From Arthrobacter sp. Bi26 (GTDB lineage Bacteria; Actinomycetota; Actinomycetes; Actinomycetales; Micrococcaceae), in assembly GCF_918697925.1 (NCBI RefSeq), contig NZ_CAKKMF010000048.1, forward strand, positions 1-37,240: a stretch of DNA of 37,240 bases, given 5' to 3'. Shown here in pieces: positions 1 through 6,897 of this stretch. The notes under the pieces were generated by a model. That model did no database searches and was not told the origin of the DNA. It saw nothing but the letters and a program-made list of their open reading frames with translations. A program made the translations under genes and the position numbers. Numbering within the stretch: the stretch's first letter is position 1; each line of letters starts with the position of its first letter.

Positions 1-146
1 TGAATCAGGGTATCCAGGGACTCCAGCCATTCGGCGGTCTCTTCCGGATCACGATCAGGCAGCTGGTTTGTCAACCCGCTGAGGATATGGGAGGTATCTT
101 CTCCTGCAGCCACGTCCAACCTCTCTTTGAGCGCATCTATCGGCAC
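1..146 (-). CDS. aceE: Pyruvate dehydrogenase E1 component, N-terminus (partial)
   Basis: About 48 N-terminal codons of the E1 (decarboxylating) subunit of the pyruvate dehydrogenase complex; the rest lies beyond the left edge. Translation of the minus strand reads ERLDVAAGEDTSHILSGLTN and continues with QLPDRDPEETAEWLESLDTL, which I recognise as the start of the homodimeric actinobacterial AceE. The start is a GTG at 146-144, with GGAG six bases upstream. The divergent DUF3052 and ahpE genes agree, because the same order surrounds aceE in Mycobacterium tuberculosis. The enzyme converts pyruvate to acetyl groups for acetyl-CoA. Only the N-terminal segment is visible, so no catalytic residue can be checked. 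Confidence 0.85.
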   Translation of the reverse strand, partial: MPIDALKERLDVAAGEDTSHILSGLTNQLPDRDPEETAEWLESLDTLI

Positions 147-550
147 CCTCAGCTCCGGGCAGGGTGACTGCCTGGCGTGAACGCGACGTGTGCGACATAT
201 CGGTTACAACAGCCCGGTCGTATGCGCCGGGCAAGGTCCAATCACGGTACGCCTGCCTGTAATTAGCAGGGCGGTTGCCCGCGCAGGCGTAGTCGTCATC
301 AGCCACTCTAGCCGTGCGCGCTGGCGGATGCGTAGCCGCCCCATGGACCCGCCGCCGTATTTCACGGGCATACTGGTTGTGTGACGAAGCACTGCCCGGC
401 AGCCTTCGGATCGTCTCGTGTGACGCAGAATATGGCGGATCGCGGGGCCAACAGCTTGAAGCGAGAGCTCAAAGGGTGTTGGCTTGGAGTAATGGAAATC
501 ACTAGTGCCATTGAAAACATGAAGCAATTCACAAAGCATAGGAGCAACAC
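147..550. other. Divergent intergenic region aceE / DUF3052 gene
   Basis: About 400 bases without a convincing gene. The short ORFs that cross it have no recognisable content. It should hold the promoters of aceE (leftward) and of the DUF3052 gene (rightward), but I see no clear -35/-10 pair for either. A small inverted repeat, GCCCGG at 212-217 and CCGGGC at 227-232, lies in the aceE upstream region. An AGGAG at 540-544 is the ribosome binding site for the GTG at 551. Confidence 0.6.
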
Positions 551-970
551 GTGAGCGAGGCCGACGCCGCCACTTCGGTAAATGTGGCGGAGAAACTGGG
601 TTTCAAAGACGGGGACCTGATTCAGGAATTCGGTTATGACGACGATGTCGACTTCGACTTGCGAGACGATATCGAAGATCTCACGGGCTCTGAGCTTCTC
701 GACGAGGACGATCACGAGGTGGTCGATGCCGCCATTCTTTGGTGGCGGGCAGGTGACGGAGACCTTGTTGACACCCTGGTCGATTCGCTGACCACTCTCA
801 CCGAGGGCGGCGTTGTGTGGGTCCTGACTCCCAAGTCCGGCCGGGACGGCTACGTGTCGCCGGCGGACATCCAGGACGCCGCGCCCACCGCAGGGCTCCA
901 CTACACCACCTCCGCCGGCGTCTCGAAGGACTGGAGCGCCACCCGGCTGGTCACGCGGAAGAACAAGTGA
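551..970 (+). CDS. DUF3052 family protein
   Basis: A 139-residue acidic cytoplasmic protein of the actinobacterial DUF3052 family; its biochemical role is not established. The sequence has the family features: an N-terminal [20 protein letters not shown] segment, an acidic middle, and a C-terminal [20 protein letters not shown]. The start is GTG at 551 with AGGAG six bases upstream. Its stop overlaps the GTG of the peroxiredoxin gene (GTGA at 967-970), which suggests translational coupling. Divergent placement beside aceE matches Rv2239c/Rv2241 in M. tuberculosis. The function is unknown; a link to pyruvate metabolism or redox would be inference from position only. Confidence 0.85.
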   Translation: MSEADAATSVNVAEKLGFKDGDLIQEFGYDDDVDFDLRDDIEDLTGSELLDEDDHEVVDAAILWWRAGDGDLVDTLVDSLTTLTEGGVVWVLTPKSGRDGYVSPADIQDAAPTAGLHYTTSAGVSKDWSATRLVTRKNK

Positions 971-1482
971 CCCAAGCGGTCCAGCAGGAAGCCTCCGGGC
1001 CGGCCGCCGCCGTCGCGCCCGTTCCCGCTGTCGGCGATTTTGCCCCGGATTTCGAGCTCGCCAATCAGTTCGGCGAGCCGGTAACCCTCTCGGACTTCCG
1101 CGGGCGCAATGTCGTCATTGTCTTTTATCCCTTCGCTTTCTCCGGCATCTGCACCGGGGAACTGTGCGAAATCCGGGACAATCTGGCCCTGTTCGAAGAT
1201 GCCGATGCCGCCGTGCTGGCAGTCTCGGTTGACAGCAAGTTCGCCCAGCGGGCCTACGCCGAAAAGGAAGGCTACGGCTTCGACCTGCTCGCCGACTTTT
1301 GGCCGCACGGCGCCGTGGCCTCGGCGTATGGGGTGTTCGACCCTGAGAGCGGCATGGCGCTGCGCGGCACCTTCATCATCGACGCGGCGGGAATTGTCCG
1401 CTACGTCGTGGTGAATCCCCGCGGCCAGGCCCGGGACCTTGCCGAATACCGGACTGCCCTCGCGGGACTCGGCGGGAACTGA
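967..1482 (+). CDS. ahpE: AhpE-type peroxiredoxin
   Basis: A 171-residue thiol peroxidase of the AhpE/BCP branch that reduces hydrogen peroxide, organic hydroperoxides or peroxynitrite in the cytoplasm. The thioredoxin fold and active-site region read [19 protein letters not shown], with the peroxidatic Cys at residue 62; [15 protein letters not shown] and [13 protein letters not shown] follow as in M. tuberculosis AhpE. That protein is 1-Cys, but here a second Cys lies five residues on (Cys67), the C-x4-C spacing of E. coli BCP, so an intramolecular disulfide is possible. The GTG start at 967 overlaps the upstream stop by four bases. The sirtuin follows within about 30 bases, so the three genes probably form an operon. 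Confidence 0.92.
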   Translation: MTQAVQQEASGPAAAVAPVPAVGDFAPDFELANQFGEPVTLSDFRGRNVVIVFYPFAFSGICTGELCEIRDNLALFEDADAAVLAVSVDSKFAQRAYAEKEGYGFDLLADFWPHGAVASAYGVFDPESGMALRGTFIIDAAGIVRYVVVNPRGQARDLAEYRTALAGLGGN

Positions 1483-1513
1483 TCCGGTGAGGCAGCGGCG
1501 GCCAGGAATCGGG

Positions 1514-2419
1514 ATGACCGGGTTTGCCAGCCTCCCGCCGGTCACGGCCGCCGGGACCGCCGCTGAGCTCCGGCGCAGCGAACTCGGGATCCTGCAGGAC
1601 ATCCACGGCCTCCTGTCCGGGCTACCGTTCGCCGTGCTGACCGGCGCTGGCCTGAGTACGGATTCGGGCATCCCGGACTACCGCGGCCCGGGCGCCGCGC
1701 CGCGGACCCCCATGACCTACCAGGAGTTCATCGGCGCACCCGGAAACCGGCAACGCTACTGGGCCCGCAACCACATCGGCTGGTCGCACCTGCGCCGGGC
1801 GGATCCCAACGACGGCCACGCCGCGGTGGCCCGGCTGGAGCAGCGGGGACTGCTCACCGGACTCATTACCCAGAACGTGGACCGGCTCCACGAGGACGCC
1901 GGCAGCGTCAACGTGGTGGACCTGCACGGCCGGTTCGACCAGGTTGTGTGCCTGGACTGCCACCGGCGCTTCAGCCGCCGGATGCTGGCCAGTGTCCTTG
2001 AGGAACTCAACCCCGGGTTCCTGGAACGGGCCCAGGCCGCCGGGGTGGTGGAAATGGCTCCCGACGCCGATGCCGCAGTCGAGGACTCCGGACTCATCGA
2101 ATCGTTCGTCGTCGCCCGCTGTCCCGCCTGCGGGGGAACCTTGAAACCGGACTTTGTGTACTTCGGCGAAAACGTGCCCAAGGACCGCGTTGAGCGCTCT
2201 TACGCCATGGTGGACGCGGCCCGGGCGCTCCTGGTGGCAGGTTCGTCGCTCACCGTGATGAGCGGCCTGCGATTTGTCCGCCACGCCGCGAAACAGGGAA
2301 AAGCCGTGGTCATCATCAACAGGGGACCGACCCGCGGGGACGGCCTCTCCACCATCAAGCTGGAGGCAGGCGTCAGCGGGGCCTTGACCTGGCTCGCCGC
2401 CGAGCTGCCGCCACTGTAG
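1514..2419 (+). CDS. Sir2-family NAD-dependent protein deacylase
   Basis: A 301-residue sirtuin that removes acyl groups from lysines while cleaving NAD+. It shows the NAD-binding GAGLSTDSGIPDYRG (residues 44-58), TQNVD (119-123), the catalytic His in DLHG (138), and a zinc module with CLDC (146/149) and CPAC (203/206), then GSSLTVMSG. The insert between the Cys pairs is longer than in the shortest bacterial sirtuins. I chose ATG 1514 because AGGAA lies five bases upstream; a GTG at 1487, four bases after the peroxiredoxin stop and with GGGAA upstream, is a real alternative. It is co-oriented with ahpE and probably cotranscribed. It may regulate acyl-CoA enzymes, but the substrate cannot be read from sequence. 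Confidence 0.92.
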   Translation: MTGFASLPPVTAAGTAAELRRSELGILQDIHGLLSGLPFAVLTGAGLSTDSGIPDYRGPGAAPRTPMTYQEFIGAPGNRQRYWARNHIGWSHLRRADPNDGHAAVARLEQRGLLTGLITQNVDRLHEDAGSVNVVDLHGRFDQVVCLDCHRRFSRRMLASVLEELNPGFLERAQAAGVVEMAPDADAAVEDSGLIESFVVARCPACGGTLKPDFVYFGENVPKDRVERSYAMVDAARALLVAGSSLTVMSGLRFVRHAAKQGKAVVIINRGPTRGDGLSTIKLEAGVSGALTWLAAELPPL

Positions 2420-2447
2420 CGGAGGGCCGGGCGGATTGGCTTGGCGA

Positions 2448-2478
2448 TTGGCGCTTGGCCGGTGACATCCGGTACAGT
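2448..2478 (+). promoter_or_regulatory. Candidate promoter of tRNA-Val
   Basis: TACAGT (2473-2478) fits a -10 box. TTGGCG at 2448-2453 is a possible -35, but with a 19-nt spacer. Transcription would start near 2486, about 37 bases before the mature tRNA. The surroundings are rich in TTGGC words, so the -35 is uncertain. Confidence 0.4.
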
Positions 2479-2522
2479 AGCTGTTCGTTGGTTGAAGCGC
2501 TGAGGCGCGGATTCCGCGGTTT

Positions 2523-2598
2523 GGGTCTTTAGCTCAGCTGGTAGAGCGCCACGTTTACACCGTGGATGTCATCGGTTCGATCCCGGTAGGACCCACCA
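2523..2598 (+). tRNA. tRNA-Val (anticodon TAC)
   Basis: A full cloverleaf can be folded. The acceptor is GGGTCTT with AGGACCC (one G-T pair), followed by discriminator A and an encoded CCA (2596-2598). The D arm is AGCTCAGCTGGTAGAGC. The anticodon stem CCACG/CGTGG carries loop TTTACAC with anticodon TAC, which reads GTA and other GTN valine codons. The T arm holds GGTTCGATCCC. Confidence 0.97.
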
Positions 2599-2601
2599 CA
2601 G

Positions 2602-2647
2602 AAAACCCCGTCATTTCGGACCAAATGGTCCGCAAAAACGGGGTTTT
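2602..2647. terminator. Nested-hairpin terminator after tRNA-Val
   Basis: The outer arms AAAACCCCGT (2602-2611) and ACGGGGTTTT (2638-2647) pair perfectly. An inner hairpin CGGACC/GGTCCG lies between them. The A and T runs at the two ends let it work in both directions, ending the tRNA and the minus-strand gene at 2667-2852. Confidence 0.85.
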
Positions 2648-2666
2648 GTGCTTCCGGTAGACCGGC

Positions 2667-2852
2667 TCAGGCGCTTTTCGGCGCCGATTCGTTGGGGCCG
2701 CTGATGGGCGCTACGTTCCCTTCAAGCAGGGCATATGCGTTGGCGAGCCGTTGCACGGCCTGCGACTGGTTGGTTGAAACGCCAACCTTCACGATCGAAT
2801 CCAGCACAATAGCTTTCGCCTTCTCCAGTTTCTGAGCGTTCGATTCAGCCAT
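2667..2852 (-). CDS. Small hypothetical protein (61 aa)
   Basis: I do not recognise the family. The 61-residue product starts MAESNAQKLEKAKAIVLDSI, is mostly helical in character, and ends in a Pro/Ser-rich tail (PISGPNESAPKSA). It has no signal peptide or membrane segment. A good ribosome binding site, AAGGGA, lies eight bases before the ATG, which supports real translation. It shares the bidirectional terminator at 2602-2647 with tRNA-Val and is divergent from the rhamnosyltransferase-like gene. It could be a small DNA- or protein-binding helical protein, but nothing visible decides this. Confidence 0.7.
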   Translation of the reverse strand: MAESNAQKLEKAKAIVLDSIVKVGVSTNQSQAVQRLANAYALLEGNVAPISGPNESAPKSA

Positions 2853-3036
2853 GTTGGATTCCCTTTGGTTCTTCCAAGGCGCCCTGTGCGCCCCGGCACG
2901 GGACCGAACTTATCACTTGCCCCGCTTAATTCGGGAAATCTCCGTCATTATTGACACCGCATGCCTGCGCTATGCGGTTCGCGGGCAGGCCGGCGATACA
3001 GTTGAACGGGACGTTGAGACAATTTTGCGGAGGATC
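2853..3036. other. Divergent intergenic region
   Basis: The region between the 61-aa gene and the glycosyltransferase-like gene. It contains a perfect TTGACA at 2951-2956, but the nearest -10-like TATGCG at 2971 is only 14 bases away, so the promoter is not convincing. The long reading frame that crosses it from 2851 is a 5' extension with no family resemblance. Confidence 0.4.
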
Positions 3037-4317
3037 ATGTTTTACGGAGTCACTCGCTACAGCCTCTTCTCACCCGGATCGCAGTCGTGGAAAACGTCCA
3101 GCAGCGGTGTCTTCAAGACTCCCGAAGAGTACATGGGGTATCTCTTTTCGGAACGACGGCTTGAGTTGCGGGAGGAAATGTTCTTCACCCGTTCCGTGCC
3201 GGCGCTGGCCGCCATGGCTGAAGATTACGACTACAAACACTTCGTTCTGTATTCCAGCCTTCTGCCGCAGCGCCATCAGGAGGTGCTGCTCGCGGCCGCG
3301 GCCCACTACCCGTTCCTGGTCCCGGTGGAATGGAACGACGTCGTCCGGGGAACTGGCATCGAAGAAGTGAAGCCCCTGATTGAGCAGGACCTCGCCAGCA
3401 AGTTCGACGCCGACGCCGGCGTGCAGCCGGTCGCGTGGTTCCGCCTAGACGACGACGACGTGCTCGCCACCAACTACCTGACACGGCTTGCAAGCTACCG
3501 GGCCTTAAGCAATGTCGGCATGGCCGTGTCCTTCGGCCTCGGCCTGACAGCCTACAAGGCCGACAGCGAACTGGTGAACCTTCGGGAGTACTACCACCCG
3601 AAGTCGGCGCAGGGCATGGCCTTCGTCGCTGCATTCGACCCGATCCGGGGCCGGCTCGAAATCAACACACCCGGTCCGCATCACGGTGTGGACCGGGTGA
3701 TGCCGACCATCCTTGATTCCCGGGAGCACATGTTCTTCCAAGTGCGTCACGGCGATCAGGACTCAACGCTCAGCACCACCCCTTATGAACGCGCCGTCGC
3801 ATCCTTGGCGCGGCTGGACAAACTTCCGGCTCTGCGGGCGGAAGGGATCTCCGCAGATAGGTGGCCAACCCTCTACCAAGACATCATCCGCGGTGAGCCC
3901 GCGGCGCATGAGCTGTCCTTCCCCGGCGCGGAACTCCTGCGCCTGTCCCAAGAGACCGCGCTGGTGTTTCCCCTGGACCCGGAGATTACCCAGGGGCTGC
4001 TTGAGTTCGAGTTTGAGTTCGAGTCAGCGCAGCAGCTCAACGGGGCTTTTGCCGTCATCTCGTACGAGCTGAGTGCTGCAGAAGGCGTGGACGTTGAGGA
4101 ACTGGGACTCAAACTTGGGCTGCGATCGAGCCCCGATTACGGATTGTACCGGCTGGCCTGGTCGCGCGAATCCCGCGGGGTGGTGCGCCACAGCCTGCCC
4201 CTGCCAGAAGGCCTTACGATTGCGGGCATCGCGCTGCGGGGCAAGAAGATACAGCCGGCAGATGTCTTCATCCGTTGGTGCGAGCCGCGTGTAGTGTCCT
4301 TGCACGCCGCCGACTAA
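3037..4317 (+). CDS. Putative rhamnosyltransferase-like glycosyltransferase
   Basis: A 426-residue protein whose N-terminal ~230 residues look like the putative rhamnosyl transferase family (PF11316): YGVTRYSLFSPGS at the start, EEYMGYLFSERRLELREEMF, YKHFVLYSSLLPQRHQ, and the acidic WFRLDDDDVLATNYL that would serve as the metal/nucleotide-sugar motif. It would transfer a sugar in cell-surface glycan synthesis. The C-terminal ~180 residues are unassigned and include an EFEFEFE stretch encoded by a short GAGTTC/GAGTTT repeat near 4005-4023. The start at ATG 3037 has GGAGGA just upstream, though spacing is short. Codon choice is looser than in neighbouring housekeeping genes. No glycan cluster surrounds it. 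The family call is by motif memory only. Confidence 0.72.
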   Translation: MFYGVTRYSLFSPGSQSWKTSSSGVFKTPEEYMGYLFSERRLELREEMFFTRSVPALAAMAEDYDYKHFVLYSSLLPQRHQEVLLAAAAHYPFLVPVEWNDVVRGTGIEEVKPLIEQDLASKFDADAGVQPVAWFRLDDDDVLATNYLTRLASYRALSNVGMAVSFGLGLTAYKADSELVNLREYYHPKSAQGMAFVAAFDPIRGRLEINTPGPHHGVDRVMPTILDSREHMFFQVRHGDQDSTLSTTPYERAVASLARLDKLPALRAEGISADRWPTLYQDIIRGEPAAHELSFPGAELLRLSQETALVFPLDPEITQGLLEFEFEFESAQQLNGAFAVISYELSAAEGVDVEELGLKLGLRSSPDYGLYRLAWSRESRGVVRHSLPLPEGLTIAGIALRGKKIQPADVFIRWCEPRVVSLHAAD

Positions 4318-4349
4318 GTACTGAGAGTCCGACGCCGGCCCGCGCTCCG

Positions 4350-4378
4350 AAAATGTCCGGGCCCTAAAATGTCAGGGC
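4350..4378 (+). repeat. Tandem 13-bp direct repeat upstream of DUF6504-like gene
   Basis: AAAATGTCCGGGC (4350-4362) and AAAATGTCAGGGC (4366-4378) are spaced by 16 bp and differ at one base. The second copy lies over the expected -35 zone of the -10 box at 4386, so the pair may bind a regulator. Confidence 0.7.
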
Positions 4379-4385
4379 TTAACCC

Positions 4386-4391
4386 TAATGT
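4386..4391 (+). promoter_or_regulatory. -10 box for a leaderless start at 4399
   Basis: TAATGT is followed by seven bases and ATG 4399, the spacing expected if transcription begins at the start codon. Confidence 0.5.
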
Positions 4392-4398
4392 GACGGGC

Positions 4399-4689
4399 AT
4401 GGAGCACGTAATGGTGAAGACAGACCCGGACGGGCGGCCCCTGGCGGTAGTCCGCGGGGGCAGGGAATGGTTGATCGGGGTCGAGCCGGTCCGCTGGTTC
4501 GAACGGGTCAGCTGGTGGGAGGCCGAGCGCCGGATGCCCAAGGGCCTGAGCCGCGTTGACGTCGAGGTCTGGCAGGTCCAGGCAAGGCTTGGCCGCAACC
4601 GCGGATCGGCCCTGACCACCATGGAACTGATCCGGGACGGCCTCGGCGGCGGCTGGCGGCTCCGGGAAGCGGTCGCGGACGCCGCGTAA
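4399..4689 (+). CDS. DUF6504-like small protein
   Basis: A 96-residue cytoplasmic protein with aromatic-rich segments: GRPLAVVRGGREWLIGVEPV, then RWFERVSWWEAERR and VEVWQVQARLG. This GRP..RG..W....RWWE layout reminds me of the actinobacterial DUF6504 family, which in many genomes sits beside the mutasome gene imuB or dnaE2; no such gene is near here. The function is unknown. The start is uncertain: ATG 4399 fits a leaderless transcript (TAATGT at 4386-4391), ATG 4411 has GGAG six bases upstream, and ATG 4369 is the longest option. A long hairpin after the stop suggests it is transcribed alone. Confidence 0.65.
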   Translation: MEHVMVKTDPDGRPLAVVRGGREWLIGVEPVRWFERVSWWEAERRMPKGLSRVDVEVWQVQARLGRNRGSALTTMELIRDGLGGGWRLREAVADAA

Positions 4690-4771
4690 GATGGCGGGGC
4701 GGGCAACGATCGGCCGGTCCCGCCGGCTTCTGATGGTGGTCCCGGACACCGGCTCAACCCGGGCATTGGAA

Positions 4772-4816
4772 AAGCCTTCCACCGCGACTATTGGGGGATG
4801 CCGCGGTGGAAGGCTT
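4772..4816. terminator. 15-bp perfect hairpin, probable terminator
   Basis: AAGCCTTCCACCGCG (4772-4786) pairs perfectly with CGCGGTGGAAGGCTT (4802-4816) around a 15-base loop. There is no long T run after it, as is common for actinobacterial terminators. It separates the DUF6504-like gene from the FAA hydrolase gene. Confidence 0.65.
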
Positions 4817-4846
4817 GTAATGAATATACCGTGAACGTTTGGAAAT

Positions 4847-4869
4847 GTGAAACACCGACGGCGTTTCAC
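4847..4869. promoter_or_regulatory. Palindrome upstream of FAA hydrolase gene
   Basis: GTGAAAC (4847-4853) and GTTTCAC (4863-4869) form a perfect 7-bp inverted repeat with a 9-base gap, about 70-90 bases before the start codon at 4938. Size and position suit an operator. Which regulator would bind is not shown. Confidence 0.45.
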
Positions 4870-4925
4870 CGCGGCAGAATTACGCCATTCGATGGCCTAT
4901 TCGCAGGCCCCGGGACCCTGCCGCC

Positions 4926-4931
4926 TAGGAT
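4926..4931 (+). promoter_or_regulatory. -10 box for leaderless FAA hydrolase mRNA
   Basis: TAGGAT is followed by six bases and ATG 4938, so the transcript probably starts at the start codon. The same AGGA could act as a ribosome binding site if transcription begins further upstream. Confidence 0.55.
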
Positions 4932-4937
4932 GTTTTC

Positions 4938-5768
4938 ATGACCGCCACGAGTGCCCGCCGAATCGCCAGAGTCCGCCCCCTGTCCCGTGCTGCCGACGAC
5001 GAACACTTCTTCGTCACCAACGACGCACCGGACTTTGCCAGTGCGGCCGGTAAGGTGTGGACGGTAGCCACCTCCCCGTTCCCTGGCTCTGTGGCCAATG
5101 CCGGCAGCCGGCCGCGCTGCGGCTGGGAAATCGGCGCGACGGTGGATGAGGCATCGTTTACATTCCTCGCGCCAAGCGTTCCGGCCAACGTCCTGGGCAT
5201 GGCGCACAATACCGGCCGCGCAGGCCGCGACCTTCCGCCGCAGGCCTTCCACAAGGCGGCGACCAGCGTGGTCGGTCCGGGCGATGCAATTGAACTCCGG
5301 CCGGGGGTGGGCCGCGTCGAGCCTGAGGCCGAACTGACAATCGTCATCGGGCGCAAAGCCCGCGGATTGACGCCCGGCAACGCCAAGAGCGCAGTCCTGG
5401 GATACACCATCGGAAACGACGTCTCCGCCAGGGACCTGCAGGAATGCGACGAGCTGTGGATCAGCGCCAAGAGCCAGGACACGTTCACGCCTGCAGGGCC
5501 GTGGATCGTCACGAAGCTCACGGAGGACCACCTGGCAATCGGAATCAAGCACAACGGCGTGGAGCTCAAGCCGGCCAGTTCCGCCGATCTCGGCTGGCGG
5601 GTAGAGGAAATCCTCGCCTATCTGACCTCCTTCATGACGCTTCACCCGGGCGACCTGGTGCTGACGGGATTCCCCGCCGGGTCCGCGCCAATCGTTCCCG
5701 GCGACACGGTCACGTGCCATATTGCAGGCATCGGCCAGCTGACCAATCCCGTGGTGTCCGCCGCCTGA
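4938..5768 (+). CDS. Fumarylacetoacetate hydrolase (FAA) family protein
   Basis: A 276-residue enzyme of the FAH family, which hydrolyses or decarboxylates 2,4-diketo acids with Mg2+ or Mn2+. The metal ligands are visible: E-x-E in EPEAELTIVIG near residues 130-136 and the Asp of GNDVSARD further on. The C-terminal GFPAGSAPIVPGDTVTCHI is typical. An N-terminal part of about 70 residues precedes the FAH core, as usual. It lies 170 bases before the iclR gene in the same direction and opens the catabolic block. Exact substrate is open: homologues act on acylpyruvates, 2-hydroxyhepta-2,4-dienedioate, or 2,4-diketo-3-deoxy sugar acids; the last would fit the neighbouring sugar-acid dehydrogenases but is inference. 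Confidence 0.88.
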   Translation: MTATSARRIARVRPLSRAADDEHFFVTNDAPDFASAAGKVWTVATSPFPGSVANAGSRPRCGWEIGATVDEASFTFLAPSVPANVLGMAHNTGRAGRDLPPQAFHKAATSVVGPGDAIELRPGVGRVEPEAELTIVIGRKARGLTPGNAKSAVLGYTIGNDVSARDLQECDELWISAKSQDTFTPAGPWIVTKLTEDHLAIGIKHNGVELKPASSADLGWRVEEILAYLTSFMTLHPGDLVLTGFPAGSAPIVPGDTVTCHIAGIGQLTNPVVSAA

Positions 5769-5854
5769 CGAGCCGGCGGTCCACGACGGGCGGTGCTGCC
5801 AGGCGAACGGCGGTAAACGAGGCCAGCCAGGTCCCGGTTCACGGCGCCAGACAT

Positions 5855-5873
5855 TATGATGGTTAGTGTTCAG
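5855..5873 (+). promoter_or_regulatory. iclR promoter -10 and TGTTCAG motif
   Basis: TATGAT (5855-5860) fits a -10 box, and TGTTCAG (5867-5873) lies at the expected transcription start. The same heptamer occurs at the transporter promoter and in the divergent dehydrogenase promoter region, so it may be a shared operator. No good -35 is seen. The untranslated leader would be about 69 bases. Confidence 0.45.
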
Positions 5874-5935
5874 CTGACTGGACGGCATTTGTTTGAGTGG
5901 CGCGGCAACTTGCGCGCGATACCTGGAGGAGAATC

Positions 5936-6733
5936 ATGGCCGATTCCCGAGTTTCCCGAATCTCCGACGGATTGGGGAGCGCGTCACCGGCACCGGCTGT
6001 CACGCGCGCCGCCGCCGTGTTGGAGGCCCTGGCCGCGTCCGCGACCGGACGCCTCACGCTCAGTGATCTGGCCAGGGAGCTGGGAATACCAAAGTCCTCA
6101 ACCTCCAACCTCCTGCTCGCGCTCGAGGAGGCCAGGCTGATCAACCGCCAGGGCGCGGAGTTCACCCTCGGCCGCAAATTGGTTGAGCTGGGTGCGGCGT
6201 ACCTCAGCCGCCTCGACGAGGTCCAGGAGTTCTACCGGTTCTGTGAACAGGCTCCGACGCTGTCGGGTGAAACTGTCCGGATCGCGATGCTGGACGGAAC
6301 AAATGTCATTTATCTTGCCCGCTATGAAGGGCACCCCGCGGTACGCCTGACGTCCAACATTGGCGACAAGATGCCGGTCTCCCTCTGCGCCGTGGGCAAA
6401 GCCCTGATAGCGCGGCTGCATGACCATGACGTCGACGAGATGTTCCCGGACGACGCCGAACTGCCGGTCCTGACGCCGAAGTCGCTGCGCACCGGAGCCG
6501 AGCTCAAGGCGCAGCTCGATGTCATCCGGGTGCAGGGGTACGCGTTCGAGGACGAGGAATCCACCACGGGCGTCGTGTGCCTGGCCGTGGCTGTCCCGAC
6601 GCGCGGCGCGCACGGTCCCAGCCTTGGCCTCTCGGTCACCGCGCTGAAGGCGACCTACTCGCAGGAGCAGGGCGCCATGATGGTCAAGGAACTCCAGGAC
6701 CTCGCCCGGTCCCTGGGCAATCCCATGGGCTAG
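5936..6733 (+). CDS. IclR-family transcriptional regulator
   Basis: A 265-residue DNA-binding regulator. The winged helix-turn-helix spans about residues 41-68 (LTLSDLARELGIPKSSTSNL). The effector-binding IclR domain follows, with YLARYEGHPAVRLTSNIGDK, VSLCAVGKALIAR and the late GYAFEDEESTTGVVCLAVAV. The ATG at 5936 has GGAGGA five bases upstream; a longer frame from 5897 lacks such a site. It lies between the FAA hydrolase and the transporter genes and probably senses their substrate. Candidate operators are the TGTTCAG sites and the 13-bp inverted repeat at 6791-6833. Whether it represses or activates cannot be told. Confidence 0.92.
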   Translation: MADSRVSRISDGLGSASPAPAVTRAAAVLEALAASATGRLTLSDLARELGIPKSSTSNLLLALEEARLINRQGAEFTLGRKLVELGAAYLSRLDEVQEFYRFCEQAPTLSGETVRIAMLDGTNVIYLARYEGHPAVRLTSNIGDKMPVSLCAVGKALIARLHDHDVDEMFPDDAELPVLTPKSLRTGAELKAQLDVIRVQGYAFEDEESTTGVVCLAVAVPTRGAHGPSLGLSVTALKATYSQEQGAMMVKELQDLARSLGNPMG

Positions 6734-6790
6734 CCCCGTTCCGTCGGCTCGTCCCGGGTTGCCAAGAATAAGTCTGATTATTCATTGGCT

Positions 6791-6833
6791 AGTCGATCAC
6801 CATGCTGTACGCTGTTCAGTATGGTGATCGACT
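6791..6833. promoter_or_regulatory. 13-bp perfect inverted repeat spanning the transporter promoter
   Basis: AGTCGATCACCAT (6791-6803) and ATGGTGATCGACT (6821-6833) are exact reverse complements separated by 17 bases. The right arm overlaps a -10-like TATGGT (6820-6825), and TGTTCAG (6813-6819) fills the end of the gap. It could be the operator of the MFS gene or a terminator of iclR; overlap with promoter elements favours an operator. Confidence 0.6.
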
Positions 6834-6897
6834 CTTCGGGGGTTGCTCACATCCCACCAGACCAACGGGGGTCTGGAGTGTTCTTGAGGGAGTGCTT

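Noticed and set aside
362..901. 179-codon minus-strand frame at the left end
   Set aside because: It overlaps the DUF3052 gene in antisense and the intergenic region; composition is not protein-like.
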